DNA of 64,000 nt, taken from positions 868,001 through 932,000 of the forward strand of contig JAULSR010000008.1 in the NCBI GenBank assembly GCA_030512295.1. Reading direction: 5' to 3'. Each line of letters starts with the position of its first letter. The first letter of the stretch is position 1. The position numbers were made by a program, and so were the translations under genes. The DNA is from Bombardia bombarda. Its lineage: Eukaryota; Ascomycota; Sordariomycetes; Sordariales; Lasiosphaeriaceae. Shown piece after piece: positions 48,501-58,004 of this stretch. Under the pieces are notes generated by a model. It did no database searches. It was not told the origin of the DNA and saw only the letters and a program-made list of their open reading frames with translations.

Positions 48501-49305
48501 TGCCGGTCTTGCAGATAATATTCTTGGGGTCGCTGAATCCCTGCTTCTCGGACGAGGAACCACTGGTAATACTCGCTGTGGAAAGGTTGATGATCTGACC
48601 ATCCGGTGTTGTCGGAGCGGTCGCGTTTCCCAGACCCGTGAAGCTGCCCCCGAAAATGATATGGCCATTGGACGCCTTGGTGATCGATGTAACAGGTCCA
48701 TTGAAGCCTGCAAAAGGCAAGTTCGTCCAGCCTTCAGTACCTACCCAGGCGATCGCGTTCGTCGAGTCCGCGCCCACAAATGTTCCACCCACATATACCG
48801 AGTTGGTCTCCTGGTCGCAAAGTAATGCGCTGACCTGGCCGGATATACCCGTGAGCGGCGTGACTTGGGCTGTGTTGGGGTCGAATAGCGCGACAGCGTT
48901 GGATTGCCGGCCCTGCAGACTTGTAAAGTTTCCGCCTATAACAACCCCGAGCGTAGTGCCATTATTCATGACGAAGGTGCACATGGCCTGGATGGTCGCG
49001 TCTGTGTCGACAACGGATGTGAAAATACCATTGGGGAGTCTCGCCAGCAGCGATTCACTACCGTTTGTACTAAAGGGATGTTCATTTTGCTCTTCGAACT
49101 GGTACAGAGAGATGCCCGAGAAGTCGCCGGCCAAGGCAACTCGACCTAACTGGGAGAGATCGAGATTGGAGGCGGGTGCGGGAGTGAATGTGAGGGCGCT
49201 TGCGGGCGAGATGGCAAATGAAGATAATGTGAGGAGGAGGGGAATTGAAACTGGTGAGAGAAGTCGCCTGCACGCGGCATCGCGCCGTCGGAAAGGTAGT
49301 CGCAT
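45586..49305 (-). CDS. RAX2: Rax2-like cortical polarity marker, type I membrane protein
   Basis: Single exon, 1,239 aa. The frame is open upstream to 49380, but the first ATG is at 49305 and gives a good signal peptide: basic MRLPFRRRDAACRR then a hydrophobic core SIPLLLTLSSFAI and a small-residue ASA cleavage region. Rax2 marks the cell cortex and guides bud-site or hyphal polarity in fungi. The large extracellular part contains recurring beta-propeller/kelch-like strands of the form VYVGGTF, LFVGGRFTS, LYAGGNVTGT and VYVGGSFKLAG, and many N-glycosylation sequons (NGT, NGS, NNT, NFT). A single transmembrane helix lies near the C-terminus (LPLVFVVLISLGISLALMLL, about residues 1166-1192), followed by a basic DRLRKRREG stop-transfer and a cytosolic tail of about 45 residues. 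Length and topology match the family. Confidence 0.92.
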   Translation of the reverse strand: MRLPFRRRDAACRRLLSPVSIPLLLTLSSFAISPASALTFTPAPASNLDLSQLGRVALAGDFSGISLYQFEEQNEHPFSTNGSESLLARLPNGIFTSVVDTDATIQAMCTFVMNNGTTLGVVIGGNFTSLQGRQSNAVALFDPNTAQVTPLTGISGQVSALLCDQETNSVYVGGTFVGADSTNAIAWVGTEGWTNLPFAGFNGPVTSITKASNGHIIFGGSFTGLGNATAPTTPDGQIINLSTASITSGSSSEKQGFSDPKNIICKTGSTDGPGNTWLLQDSSTGFWQATFNFGFQPTKLRLHNTHFDGRGTKKWRFTALPINGIMNFTYIDPATGQNASCTSECPLSDDTSIAFQDFHFVNVIGMNAFRLDISAFYGSGGGLNGIELFGDDIFAYAINDFNEPACAGLQFASAATKTGPWTVSPSLSSTSEYLTANISSPITISSASIVFSPDIRESGTYSINMYTPGCRQDGTCSTRGQVQITGQMTANPTKNEVIDKMLYQTNDFDKYDQIYIGEVDASSGSFRPQVTMTPLPGQALPSLTFVAQRVGFTLINSTSGLNGLFDYTPGRAVNASDFTNSAVNRLGASFTTGSAVNALATSGDLTFVAGNFTSQAVRNIVAMNVNETNTKSLDGGLNGAVETMLLNGTSLFVGGRFTSTLDNKTENLNNVAVYDISADAWSPLGAGVNGRVLRIVALTINITSSAPEVVVSVNGNFNQLEAFGNSSAVSVNGFGIWVPSQKNWLQNLKLPVESIDGLLSSSILGIPGGESLYAGSLSSSTLGVSGAATLGDTLGNFPVTIQPSPASSKSSGLAKRDDALTNNTSAGVVAGVFDTNNGRNITILGGHFTATATNGSTINNLLFLDGSKNDEVTGIGSEINSNSTFAALAVQGDVLYAGGNVTGTVNGVRVNALVAYNLASKSFNTQPPALTGGSGTLSSIAVRKSTGDVYVGGSFKLAGSLGCPGVCFFSTSSSQWTQAGQNIDGTVSSMMWATETMLLAGGNLTINNTVSSFLVKYDVDKQTWDNYPGSSDLPGPVDVLTAGTSDGSQIWAAGTASNGSVYLMKSNGTSWQSAGETLEAGTDIRGLQIFSLSSAHDSTPTVSSNEILMLTGSIVLPNFGSASAVLFNGTTFRPFVLTTSSGNTAGSLAHIFTEQNNFFNTSSNQLPLVFVVLISLGISLALMLLIVAAGLFVDRLRKRREGYVPAPTSMYDRGNGMQRIPPHELLESLSKGRPGAPHL

Positions 49306-52300
49306 CGCGCGTCGGCGGTCGCGTTCTGAAAAGGATCGTGTCGGTGGGTAGTTGACCGGGAAGGAAATGGAGCTCGCCAAGGTCGGTGGCTGGGTTGAAG
49401 CTCCTAAAAGTCGAGGGCCATGGTAGGTGGGTGGTCGTCCAGAGATAGGTGGTGGGTGCGTGTCGACGCAAATGAGGAGATGGTACGAAGTACGATGAGA
49501 AGGTCGGACAAAGAGGCCGACTTGGTTGAACGAGTGTGGTGTGTGATTGACGAGATTAGGAAATTAGAGCAGTCGCATGCAGAATCAGAATTGCAGTCGT
49601 CAACGGACGAAAAAGATCGGGCCGCGGCCAAAGTATGGCAGGTAGCTGACTGTTGTTGACGTCTGTCTGGCTGACTGACTGACAGCACGACGCGGCCTTC
49701 GCAAGTTTGTTTTGTCAACCGTTCTGGCCCACTCCGCTAATGACGCTCAAGAATGTGGGAAGTTGGAGGTGAGCAAAGTTCAGATTAGTTTCGGTTCGCT
49801 GCACGGGCCTGTTCCCGCTCCCGTTCCTGGTCTTGTTCCTGAGATGTTGCTGTTACTCTCCGTCCTCACTTCTCATTGGCCAGCTGGATGGTGCTAGGTC
49901 CCAATGTGGACTAGGTCGTGCGATCAAGACGGGGTCACACCAGGCAATCTGCGCTGCCAGCCTGCAACACTCAAACGGAATAACGGCGTCAAGGTTCAAG
50001 CTGCACGAGGAACCCAGGTTGTGGTGGTGGAATAGGCTCAAAGCTGCAGCAGCCACTGACCAGTCCTTTCTGGATATTAGATGCGATGATGCCGCTCCAG
50101 TAAACCCAAACCAGGGTGAAGGCGGATTCGATATTGCTCGTGCAGGTCAAGGCACCGGGTCGAAATCGATGGTGGGTCGTTATTTCGCTGTGGTGGGTAT
50201 TCCAATCGAGTCGGCTCGGATCACACGCTCCCCGTGTTTGCTTGCCTCAGAACTGACAACAAAATGTCGAGTTACCAACACCTACAATCGGACGAAACAA
50301 AACAACCCAATGACTCGAACCGTGCTGCTATTTTGGAGATGGGGCAGGTCGTCGTGTCCACAATCCAGGTTTCTGACGCACTCAACTACTGGTTGAACGG
50401 TACCGATCAATGCAAAACGAACGTGGTGACTATGGCAGTCGATCGGTGGCTTTCGTAGGGGGGGAGAACGCTTGGGTAATCGGGCAGTCTATGTTTTTGG
50501 AGCCTCTTGTTAGAGAAACGTCTTGATAGCATGCAAAGGGGAGATCAGGGGGGCCAAACCTACCTACCCTTTTCGATTGGAAAGGAACGAGCGACTGTGC
50601 AAACGCACGACGGAAAAGAATGTGTGACAGGGCGGCTGCCTTGGTGCTTCAGGATCTCGGGGGTCGTCGAGACGGATGACTTGTGTGGGTTTTGAAAAGA
50701 GCGACTGGCAAGAACTGCAAAATGAGAGTTTGTGAAAATAATGAGTGTGTTGACAACCGTCGTCTTTCTCTCTGGTTTCTGGACAGAATCTCGCCGTTAA
50801 ACTTCTCTCCTACGAGGTGAAAAATGTTACGCTGCCCGAGAAGCCACAACCTGGAAAGAACTGGCGGGATTCGCAGAACTGCGAAGGCGAACCCGGAGAG
50901 AATTGGAGCTAGAACTGGCTGGGTATCCGTCCTGCCGAATTCAGGGGTTGCACACACAGCTGTCGGGGGCTTCTTGGTGCAGCCGCTTGATACCGCCGTG
51001 CGATTGGATGATAAAATCTCGCGACAGGGGTTGCTCTGACGAGCCCCAGCCACCTTTTGAATCCAATCGTGAGCAACAGTTGCACTTTCATTTACTGTGG
51101 TACTACTAGTATGTGCTTCCTCAGTGCATGTGCACTTCCTACTCTCACCGCCTTCCAGCCTTAGCAAACACCGTTTCGCCCCCCACACCAAGTGGATCTT
51201 ACAGGATGCGTAAATCTGCTTTGTCATTGGCCAATTGAAACGGCAGGGTTCTGTTATAGAGCTGCCCTGACCCAAAAAGAACTTCATCAGTTCGACCTAG
51301 AAGAGAAAGCTTTGACTTGAACAGATTAACTCTGCTTGGCTCGCATTCAAAAGCTCGCTGCTCGCTCCTCAGGCCGGAGACATCAGATTGACTCCCTCTC
51401 CGGCCAGGACCTCTTTGCACTCTCTTCCATCCTTCGTCACTCCTCGTCCTTCATTCACTCCTCCTCTTTCATTCCCTCCTCAACATTTCTCATTAAAGTC
51501 TGAAGGGCCAACTATCTGGCAATTCTTCTACGTTTCTACTGTCTACTTAAGGTCATTATTGTAATAAAATTAGCCGCCGCTACGTAGATCCACCGTAATG
51601 CACAGAGGGGTTGAGAAGGAGTATTATGATGACATATCTCTCAGCCCTGTAGATATGGATGTGGACATGGACTACAGCCATTACTGCTCCGCTTATGCAT
51701 ACAGTCACGACAATGTTGGCATGTTTTTATAGAGAACAGTGAGGGGTTAAAGACTGACTCTCCTATTAAGGTATTTCTCTTAGGGTGTAATAATAACAAT
51801 CAGAAAGGCGAGGTCCGGGTACAATGGCGCAAATAGCATCGTTAAGTATGTAACGACATAAGAAACCAGAATTTTATCTATCTTTGGGAACAACTGACGA
51901 GCGTTCTAGGAGAAACTCTCCCCAGTAAGGCATGCACAGATAACAATATGATGGTTTCCGGCTCCCCAAGTCCCTCATCTCTGGAAAGCAGACGATCAAA
52001 ACTGCGAAGGCTGGCCTCGTTGAGTTGATGCGGCTCTCAAATACTCTACAAGGTATCATCAAAATGGAAAGGGACAATGGCCTCCTTTCTCGGCCAATTG
52101 GTCAAGGGAACGCAAGCCTAGTATTCGGTTAGGGTCAGAGCACCTTTATCACCTAGGCTAAGGCAATTTGCCACCACGGCAGTAGTCACGTTCCCGCTAC
52201 GTGACTATTCTCGATCCTCACGAGAGCCTGAGCTCTCGCCAGAGCTATGCTGAGCGGACCTAAACCTTCCCGAGTGCTTCAAGACAGGGAAGGACTACAA

Positions 52301-52517
52301 AATTGCAGGGGGGAAGCTTTTCGACTTGGGTGTGGGTCGAGAAAGGGAAGGAGCGACTCGGAGTAAGTATCAGCTTCTATCTGCGAAACTAATTTTGCTG
52401 GCTACGGAATGTCAGTGTTGGCCCCCTTCTATTGACCACTTGATTGGTCGTTACCCTGTTAGCAAAGCAGTAGTCAGATAGGATCAAGGCTTTGTCCCCA
52501 GCTGTACAGCCCACGAC
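49306..52517. other. Intergenic region of about 3.2 kb upstream of RAX2
   Basis: This should contain the RAX2 promoter near 49306-49700. The rest shows no recognisable gene. A pyrimidine-rich, promoter-like tract at 51420-51490 precedes a 44-codon ATG frame at 51598 (listed separately). No tRNA-like or transposon-like structure is evident. Confidence 0.45.
51598..51732 (+). CDS. Possible small acidic protein, 44 aa, doubtful
   Basis: An ATG-initiated frame encoding 44 residues, rich in Asp and Tyr (EYYDDISLSPVDMDVDMDY then SHYCSAYAYSHDN), ending in TAG. It lies about 110 nt after a CT-rich tract of the type that precedes fungal transcription starts. No family is recognised and the length is within chance expectation. 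It is listed because the composition is unusual and no larger frame competes with it. It could be an exon of a longer spliced gene. Confidence 0.2.
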   Translation: MHRGVEKEYYDDISLSPVDMDVDMDYSHYCSAYAYSHDNVGMFL

Positions 52518-53225
52518 ATGATGGGAGGCACCTACGTGTACGAGTGGGATCTTGTAAGCGGATCGGCTTTCTGTCGAGTCCGGCGTCAGTTCTTGGCGCC
52601 TGAGATGGAACAGCGTCTACAGCAGACTGTGCAGGACTTTGCAAGGTGTGTTAACGTAGGCTACGTAATCTACTAAGTGCTTCTCGTTAACAGGAAAAAA
52701 AAAAGATTCTTTGCTTCGGCATGGATTTGCCGGCCAGCAGTCACGCCGCCCTCTGGTTTGTTTGACGAGTATTCTCAGACACTCGACAAACTTTCTCAGA
52801 GCCTGCCCGTACGATTCCATCCGAAGCTGGACGAAGTCCGTCAAGGACTTCCACTCCTTTTGCGGCCCGAATATCCCATGGTCGTCCAGCACGATGACCT
52901 CTTAGAGCATAATATCCACGTAGACGAGGCCACTGGCCGGATCACGGGTATTGTCGATTGGCAAGATGCCGTGATTGCCCCGTTTGGCGTTTCCCTCAGC
53001 GGTCTCGAGACCGTACTTGACGTCCAGACCAGTAGCACTTGGCACCTCCATCCTTCCCATTTGGACCTCAGGGAAATATTCTGGGATAAGTTCTACGAGA
53101 CGACTGGAGAAATATCTGAGGTGGATCGGCGGTCTATGGAGATCGCAAGGCTGTTTGGGTTGTTTCGATTACACGGCCCCGAAGAGAACGCAGCCGCGTA
53201 CCTTGACGTATTGTGTTCGGTTTAG
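52518..53225 (+). CDS. APH-fold phosphotransferase (aminoglycoside phosphotransferase/choline-kinase-like), lacking the N-lobe; possible pseudogene
   Basis: Exons 52518..52645 and 52706..53225; 215 aa; donor GTGTGT, acceptor in a poly-A stretch ending AAG, giving the join TVQDFARFFASAW. The C-lobe is clear: FDEYSQTLDKLSQSLPV, then VVQHDDLLEHNIHV with the Brenner catalytic motif H105-x-D107-xxxx-N112, and GIVDWQDAVIAPFG with the metal-binding aspartate near residue 127. Such proteins phosphorylate small molecules in the cytosol; fungi carry many members of unknown substrate. The gene is much shorter than the usual 280-400 aa. The ATP-binding N-lobe with its lysine is absent, and an in-frame stop lies at 52479-52481, 36 nt before the ATG. 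It may be a decayed or partly duplicated gene, or its upstream exons are unrecognisable. An alternative acceptor 12-15 nt upstream would add a few lysines. Confidence 0.6.
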
Positions 53226-53595
53226 ACCGGTAACTTGTCGCTAGCACTAGGCTTGCTTACTTGATTCTCACACATGCTATCATGTCTAAGATAGGTAGAA
53301 TCAACCGAAAGCCACAGCAGCGCTAGATGGCCGTGCGTCGTACCAGTTAATCACCCGCACTCAGCCGGACGCGGAAGTCGACCCAACCCTATGAGCTGAC
53401 ATCCTGAAGACGAACTCGGCAGCTGCATTGTTCCTCATGCCGAGAAACGAATGTGTGCATGGTGTGAGGTGTACTGTACACAAACATCAAGCTGCCGATC
53501 TGCCAACCTAGTAACCTGCCAACTTGCAAGCCTGCCATGTGGGTAGCCTGTCATTCCAGCAAACTACTTACATACCTAGGTAGATAGGTACCTAC
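53226..53595. other. Convergent intergenic region with CCTAGGTA-type palindromic motif
   Basis: 370 nt between the convergent APH-like and DUF7924-like genes. At 53572-53598 lies ACCTAGGTAGATAGGTACCTACC, a palindromic AGGTA/TACCT iteration that overlaps the 3' end of the next gene. Nothing else is supported. Confidence 0.5.
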
Positions 53596-55158
53596 CTATT
53601 CATCCGACGTTCGCTGGCTCTTGGTGCGCCTCCCATCCTCACTCATAAACGACTCAGCTGTATCTGTAACTGCAACGGTGCTAACAGATCGACCTTTTTT
53701 CCAGCCCTTTGATATTGGATGCAGCTTTGACAATAGATCTCTGATAATCGGTTGTTGAATGTTCAGCAACCAGTCAACGATGTTCTTGGAATAATTGTGG
53801 CATCCCTGGACATCCATCGTGAACGGGAAAACACGGATGAAGGACATGTAGAACCGTTGGTCACTCGGGTTATAGTAGTGAACGTGCGCGATGGCTTCTC
53901 TCTGACTGACAGCAGCCGAAAAAACGAGCGAATCGGCGCTTGACCGTTTCCTTGACGGATCGACCTGGTCAAGTACCCATATCAACGAGTTGACACGATG
54001 GGCGCCAGCAGAAGCGAGCTGTCCTTCAGCACAGTATAATGTGCCGCGGGATGGCTCCGATTTGAAATCGATAAGAAAGCAGGGAAACGGATTTTCGCGT
54101 GTTGGTTGAGAGTACGGTCGTACATTGACGTGGTCCGCCGCACCGAGCTCTTTGGTGGTCCAGGTCGACTTGAGGCTGGGGGGGAATCCGAAGTGGCGGT
54201 CAGTCTTGGGTGCAGGGAGCGCGTATGGGTAGTCGGTATTGCGAGGCAATGGCTTGGTAGACCAGAGAGTATCACCTCCCTCCTGAATGCCAAGAGCGCG
54301 CAGGGGAAAGAGATTCGTCTCGAGAATAGTCGATACCGTGGGTTCGGCACTGTCCCAAACATCCTCGATCCGTTCCATAACACTAGCCTTTTCGTCCGCT
54401 CCTAACGGCGGCGATCCACGCTCCTTCCAAATATGCTTATCAATAAGCTCTTGAACATCCCGCGGTATCTTCGTCCCAAAGTTATCTATAACGACCCCGT
54501 TCATCTTCAGTGTCCCACGGTACAGAGGACTTGATGCGTTCAGCCTCTCGCTTCGTGAAGACGCCGCCGAGCCTGGCAAAGAGGTGTCTCCATCCTGCTG
54601 TGACATTTGATCGCTGGTTGCTAGGGATTCGGGTGCTAGAATCTGAGGAGAAGAGGCTCTCTCGATGGATGGAACGAAGTCGACACTGCCTTCAGCCTTC
54701 TCTTGAACCGATTTCTTCAGCCAATCCTTGAGGAACCAGGTGCTCGAGGACTCTGACGACTGTCGAAGACGCTTGCTGTCGGGCTCTGGTGACGAGTTTT
54801 GATGGCACTTGCTGTCAAGCTGTGTTGGCGATTGTCGACGGCGCTTTCTCGAGGGCGCTGGATCACAGTCAGGGCTTTCGTGGGTCTTTTGTTGTGTCGG
54901 CTGCCAGTCTGTCGTAACGGGTTGCTTTGAGGGTTTCGGTTCTGACTGAGACGACGCTGTGCTTGGCTGCTCGCGTGCCTTGAGCTTGGGCGACGCGGTG
55001 GGCGATAGAGTTAGTAGTGAGGGCTCTGGTTGATGGCATTTAGAGGCAGAGCCTTTGATATCGTCGTGGTGTTCTTCGAGCGCTCGCTTGCGAGACTTCA
55101 TAGGGGTTAAGGGGACATTAGAAGTATGTATCAGGGGGGACTTGATATCAGAGCGCAT
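53596..55158 (-). CDS. DUF7924-like protein with a PD-(D/E)XK-type core, function unknown
   Basis: Single exon, 520 aa. The frame is open upstream, but the first ATG is at 55158. Residues 1-190 are disordered and Ser/Pro/Lys-rich, with nuclear-signal-like clusters (MKSRKRALEE, SRKRRRQSP, DSKRLRQS). The C-terminal half is globular: PRDVQELIDKHIWKERGSPP, VWDSAEPTVSTILETNLFP, then PFPCFLIDFKSEPSRGTLY and YCAEGQLASAGAHRVN, followed by HVHYYNPSDQRFYMSFI. The D364-F-K366 step after hydrophobic residues, with a conserved Q in a following helix, resembles a PD-(D/E)XK nuclease core, and the overall pattern matches the fungal DUF7924 family as I recall it. Function is unknown; a nuclear nuclease-like or decayed nuclease role is inference. 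The gene sits in an accessory stretch beside a truncated kinase. Confidence 0.7.
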   Translation of the reverse strand: MRSDIKSPLIHTSNVPLTPMKSRKRALEEHHDDIKGSASKCHQPEPSLLTLSPTASPKLKAREQPSTASSQSEPKPSKQPVTTDWQPTQQKTHESPDCDPAPSRKRRRQSPTQLDSKCHQNSSPEPDSKRLRQSSESSSTWFLKDWLKKSVQEKAEGSVDFVPSIERASSPQILAPESLATSDQMSQQDGDTSLPGSAASSRSERLNASSPLYRGTLKMNGVVIDNFGTKIPRDVQELIDKHIWKERGSPPLGADEKASVMERIEDVWDSAEPTVSTILETNLFPLRALGIQEGGDTLWSTKPLPRNTDYPYALPAPKTDRHFGFPPSLKSTWTTKELGAADHVNVRPYSQPTRENPFPCFLIDFKSEPSRGTLYCAEGQLASAGAHRVNSLIWVLDQVDPSRKRSSADSLVFSAAVSQREAIAHVHYYNPSDQRFYMSFIRVFPFTMDVQGCHNYSKNIVDWLLNIQQPIIRDLLSKLHPISKGWKKGRSVSTVAVTDTAESFMSEDGRRTKSQRTSDE

Positions 55159-56454
55159 GGCGATGTGAAAAGGCGGGAAAGCAGCATTAATAGGATGAGG
55201 AAAAGGAGGAAAAGGAATTGCGATCCGAGGACGGGAAGCTTTGGCCACCCTACTACCTCACCCGAGTTTCTGGATCGTTGGCGGCTCCACAACGATTTTC
55301 TACTGTGGTAGTACGGGTAAATAAAACCTGCGTGTTGGAATTACAAGGTCATTCGTACTAGTCACTATAGTAACAGTAGAGAACGGGTTGGTTGGGGGTT
55401 GTTGTTGTTGTATTGATCTGCTTGTCTATGTAAAAGGATCACGAACTACGGGGACAGGAAGTGGGTGGTTTTGGAGGGGTTCCTGGGACACGTGACCAGC
55501 TCCCCACTGTTTTGCATCCTGTCGACCAATCACAGCCGTCACAGCCTGACGGCTGTATGCCTCTGATTGATCGTAAATCCGACACTGCGGGTCAGGTATT
55601 GACAAGGGGAGCGCCAGGGTTGGACGTGCGCGTACAAGGGTTTGAAAAGGTACAAAGCTCAGAAAAACATGGGCTTCGGCGAAAGCCACAATACCTGACA
55701 AAGGGGGTTTTATTTTGGCTCGATATCACAGTAGTTCGCTGGCAGATTTGAGCGTCTCTGGTTCAAAAGATGGACAGAATATGCATTATGCACACCGTCC
55801 CTTACATACGCGTGCCAACCAATTCCTCCAATGTGCCGCCGAGGGTAATTGCTGCTTATATCATCCTTGGGGCGAGCTAGGACGTATCAGTATGTAATGC
55901 GACGGCCATGAGAAGAGACGAGCCAGTCATACCCCTCTGCCAGGATAATGAAAGTTGGCATTGCGTGGGTGCTTCTGTTCCTATTCCGAAGGCCGAGGCT
56001 TCAGTAGGGCTAGGCTAACAACATAGCCTCTGGAAGTGATGAGACGAGTCCCCCCCGGAAATTTAAGGTGAAGAAAATAAACTCTACTAACAGCGGGACT
56101 ATCGATGGTACTTGCTGGCTGCTGAGCAGACGGCAGAAGATGCGAGCCATGTCATATAATAGGGCTGTTGCCAGGCTTATTGCTCCATGCTCTGTCACGG
56201 TCCAAAAGCCATTATGGTTATCGATACTGCCCGACAAGATGTACCGCTTTAATATGGCAAAATTGATCGCTCTACATGCCCTAGTAACAGAAAAGATCCC
56301 TGGGTACCTGGACGAAAACCAGTCTCAGGCGTGTCACCAACCGCGTCGGGCAGGTGCCAGACTTATTGCTCCATGCTGTATCCTGTAGCTGCCAAGAGCT
56401 CGCCCAGACCTACGCAGGGAAACCACGGGTATCATTGATTCATGCATCCTATAT
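55159..56454. other. Intergenic region upstream of the DUF7924-like gene, with a short imperfect duplication
   Basis: 1.3 kb without a supported gene. A 24-nt motif GCCAGRCTTATTGCTCCATGCT occurs twice in the same orientation, at about 56167-56191 and 56354-56377, with one difference. This may be the trace of a small duplicated or mobile sequence. The rest should include the DUF7924-like promoter and the LCL3 3' UTR. Confidence 0.45.
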
Positions 56455-57513
56455 CTACACCTTCTTCCCGCCCTTGACACTGCTGGTGCTGCCCTCAACA
56501 CCAACAACCTTAACCCCATTCTGCGCCTTCATCCTATCCTTAAACGCCCTCGGGCTCTCAAAAGCCGGCTGCTGCTGCTGCTGCTGCTGCTGCCTCTTCC
56601 CCATGCCGAAAAACCCCGTCATCGTCTTCTTCGCCCACATGCCCTTCCCCTTCCTCCTCGCGAGCGCCTCGGCGGCCTCATACACCTTCTGCATCTTAGG
56701 CCCGCCAAACTCGGCGCCCGTCTTGGCCTCGTACGTAGTCGCCAGCCCCTGCTTGATCATCTCCAGCCCGACGTCCTTCTTCAGGAAAAAGGGCGCCTTG
56801 CGCACAAAGACGGTCGCCACCACCCGCTCGTACTGGTCCCGCCTGTAGATGTAGGCGCGCACCCGCCGGCCCAGGAGATAGCTCCTCAGGAACTCGAGCG
56901 CCTCGGCCGCGTGCGGCTGCGCGGGCTTGCCGAAATGCGCTCCTTCCGGGGCATCGACACCGGCTATGCGTACGGGGATCTAGAAGCAGTCACCTTACCG
57001 TCAGCTGTGTTCATGTATAAAGTAAGGCAAGCAACTGACCGTCCGCCCCTTAAGCATCTTCCTCTCAACTGGCACGCTGCGCAACCATCCCCAGCCAGCC
57101 AGCCGTCCGCCCGGGGTGTGGAATAGGTGGAAGTTGTCGCCGTCCCCCACGCTCGTCACTTTGCCCAACAGGCTGCGGCGGCGAAACGAACCGGGCGCAA
57201 TATGTGCAGTCCCGGGCAGGCGCCGCAGGTACGAGCGCCAAAACCCCCAAAGCCCGATGGAGACGGCAGCGACCACGATGGAGGGCACGATGTTGCGTGG
57301 CTCGGTGTAGCGGTGCCAGTCTACTATGCCATCCAGCGTGCTATCCCACGAGACATTGTCTTCTTTCTTTTTGAACGCATCTGAGAGGCTGGCGGCTACG
57401 GGCGGCAGCGCTGCTGGTAGTGGTGGGGCAGAGGTGGTGCTGCTGCTGTTGTCATCCTTTTTAGTGGCGGTGCTCGGCGGCGGGGGAGGATATGACCATA
57501 GACCCCATGGCAT
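56455..57513 (-). CDS. LCL3: LCL3-type membrane-anchored endonuclease (staphylococcal nuclease fold)
   Basis: Exons complement(56455..56979, 57040..57513); 332 aa; a 60-nt intron with donor GTCAGT, in phase. LCL3 proteins are fungal, membrane-anchored thermonuclease-like enzymes assigned to mitochondria in yeast. Seen: the family start MPWGLWSYP; a Pro/Ser/Thr spacer; one transmembrane helix at about residues 75-96 (IVPSIVVAAVSIGLWGFW); then the SNase barrel with GKVTSVGDGDNFHLFHTPG, IPVRIAGVDAPEGAHFG (catalytic Arg and Glu positions) and RRDQYERVVATVFV (second catalytic Arg). Near the C-terminus, GMGKRQQQQQQQQP is an in-phase CTG/CAG run (eight Gln) at 56570-56595. The intron separates the first strands from the first catalytic arginine, so exon 2 alone would look like a soluble nuclease. 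Confidence 0.92.
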
Positions 57514-58004
57514 CGTGGGTTTAGGGACCCGGTTTGGGGATATCGGGACTCGGGACTCGGGACTCGGGACTCGCGGGCCTCGAGAACTGGAGGCGTGGGG
57601 TGGGCGGAGAGATAAAGGTGAAGTTTGTTTCTCAAATCATAGCCGGATAAACGAGGTTCTTAGGTCGTCGTCGTGTGGTGAGTTGCCGGTTGCCGGTTGC
57701 CGGTTGCCCAGGCGGCTCCATAGGTCATAACAAACAGGGGTCGTAGGGCTGTTACGCACAGTCCTCCCCCGCCCTGTTCCGCCATCGTGCTTTCAGTCAT
57801 TTGGCAGTGGATCACTAGGTACCTCAGACCTAAAGACCTAACACGGGACGGGCCAGAAAGGGAAATTGGGATACCAGCCCGTCTTATTCACAGGCATCGT
57901 CATATTAGCGCACATCACATATCGTTTTCAAGGCAATATCAGTAGTATAGTATTTGGGTTGAGTATTAATTAAAAGGGCTACACTCACCTTCAGGAGAAT
58001 GCAA
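57514..58004. other. Intergenic region between LCL3 and the 148-aa gene
   Basis: 491 nt containing the LCL3 promoter. GGGACTC (57546-57572) is iterated about four times and GGTTGCC (57684-57706) about three times. No gene is visible. Confidence 0.5.
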
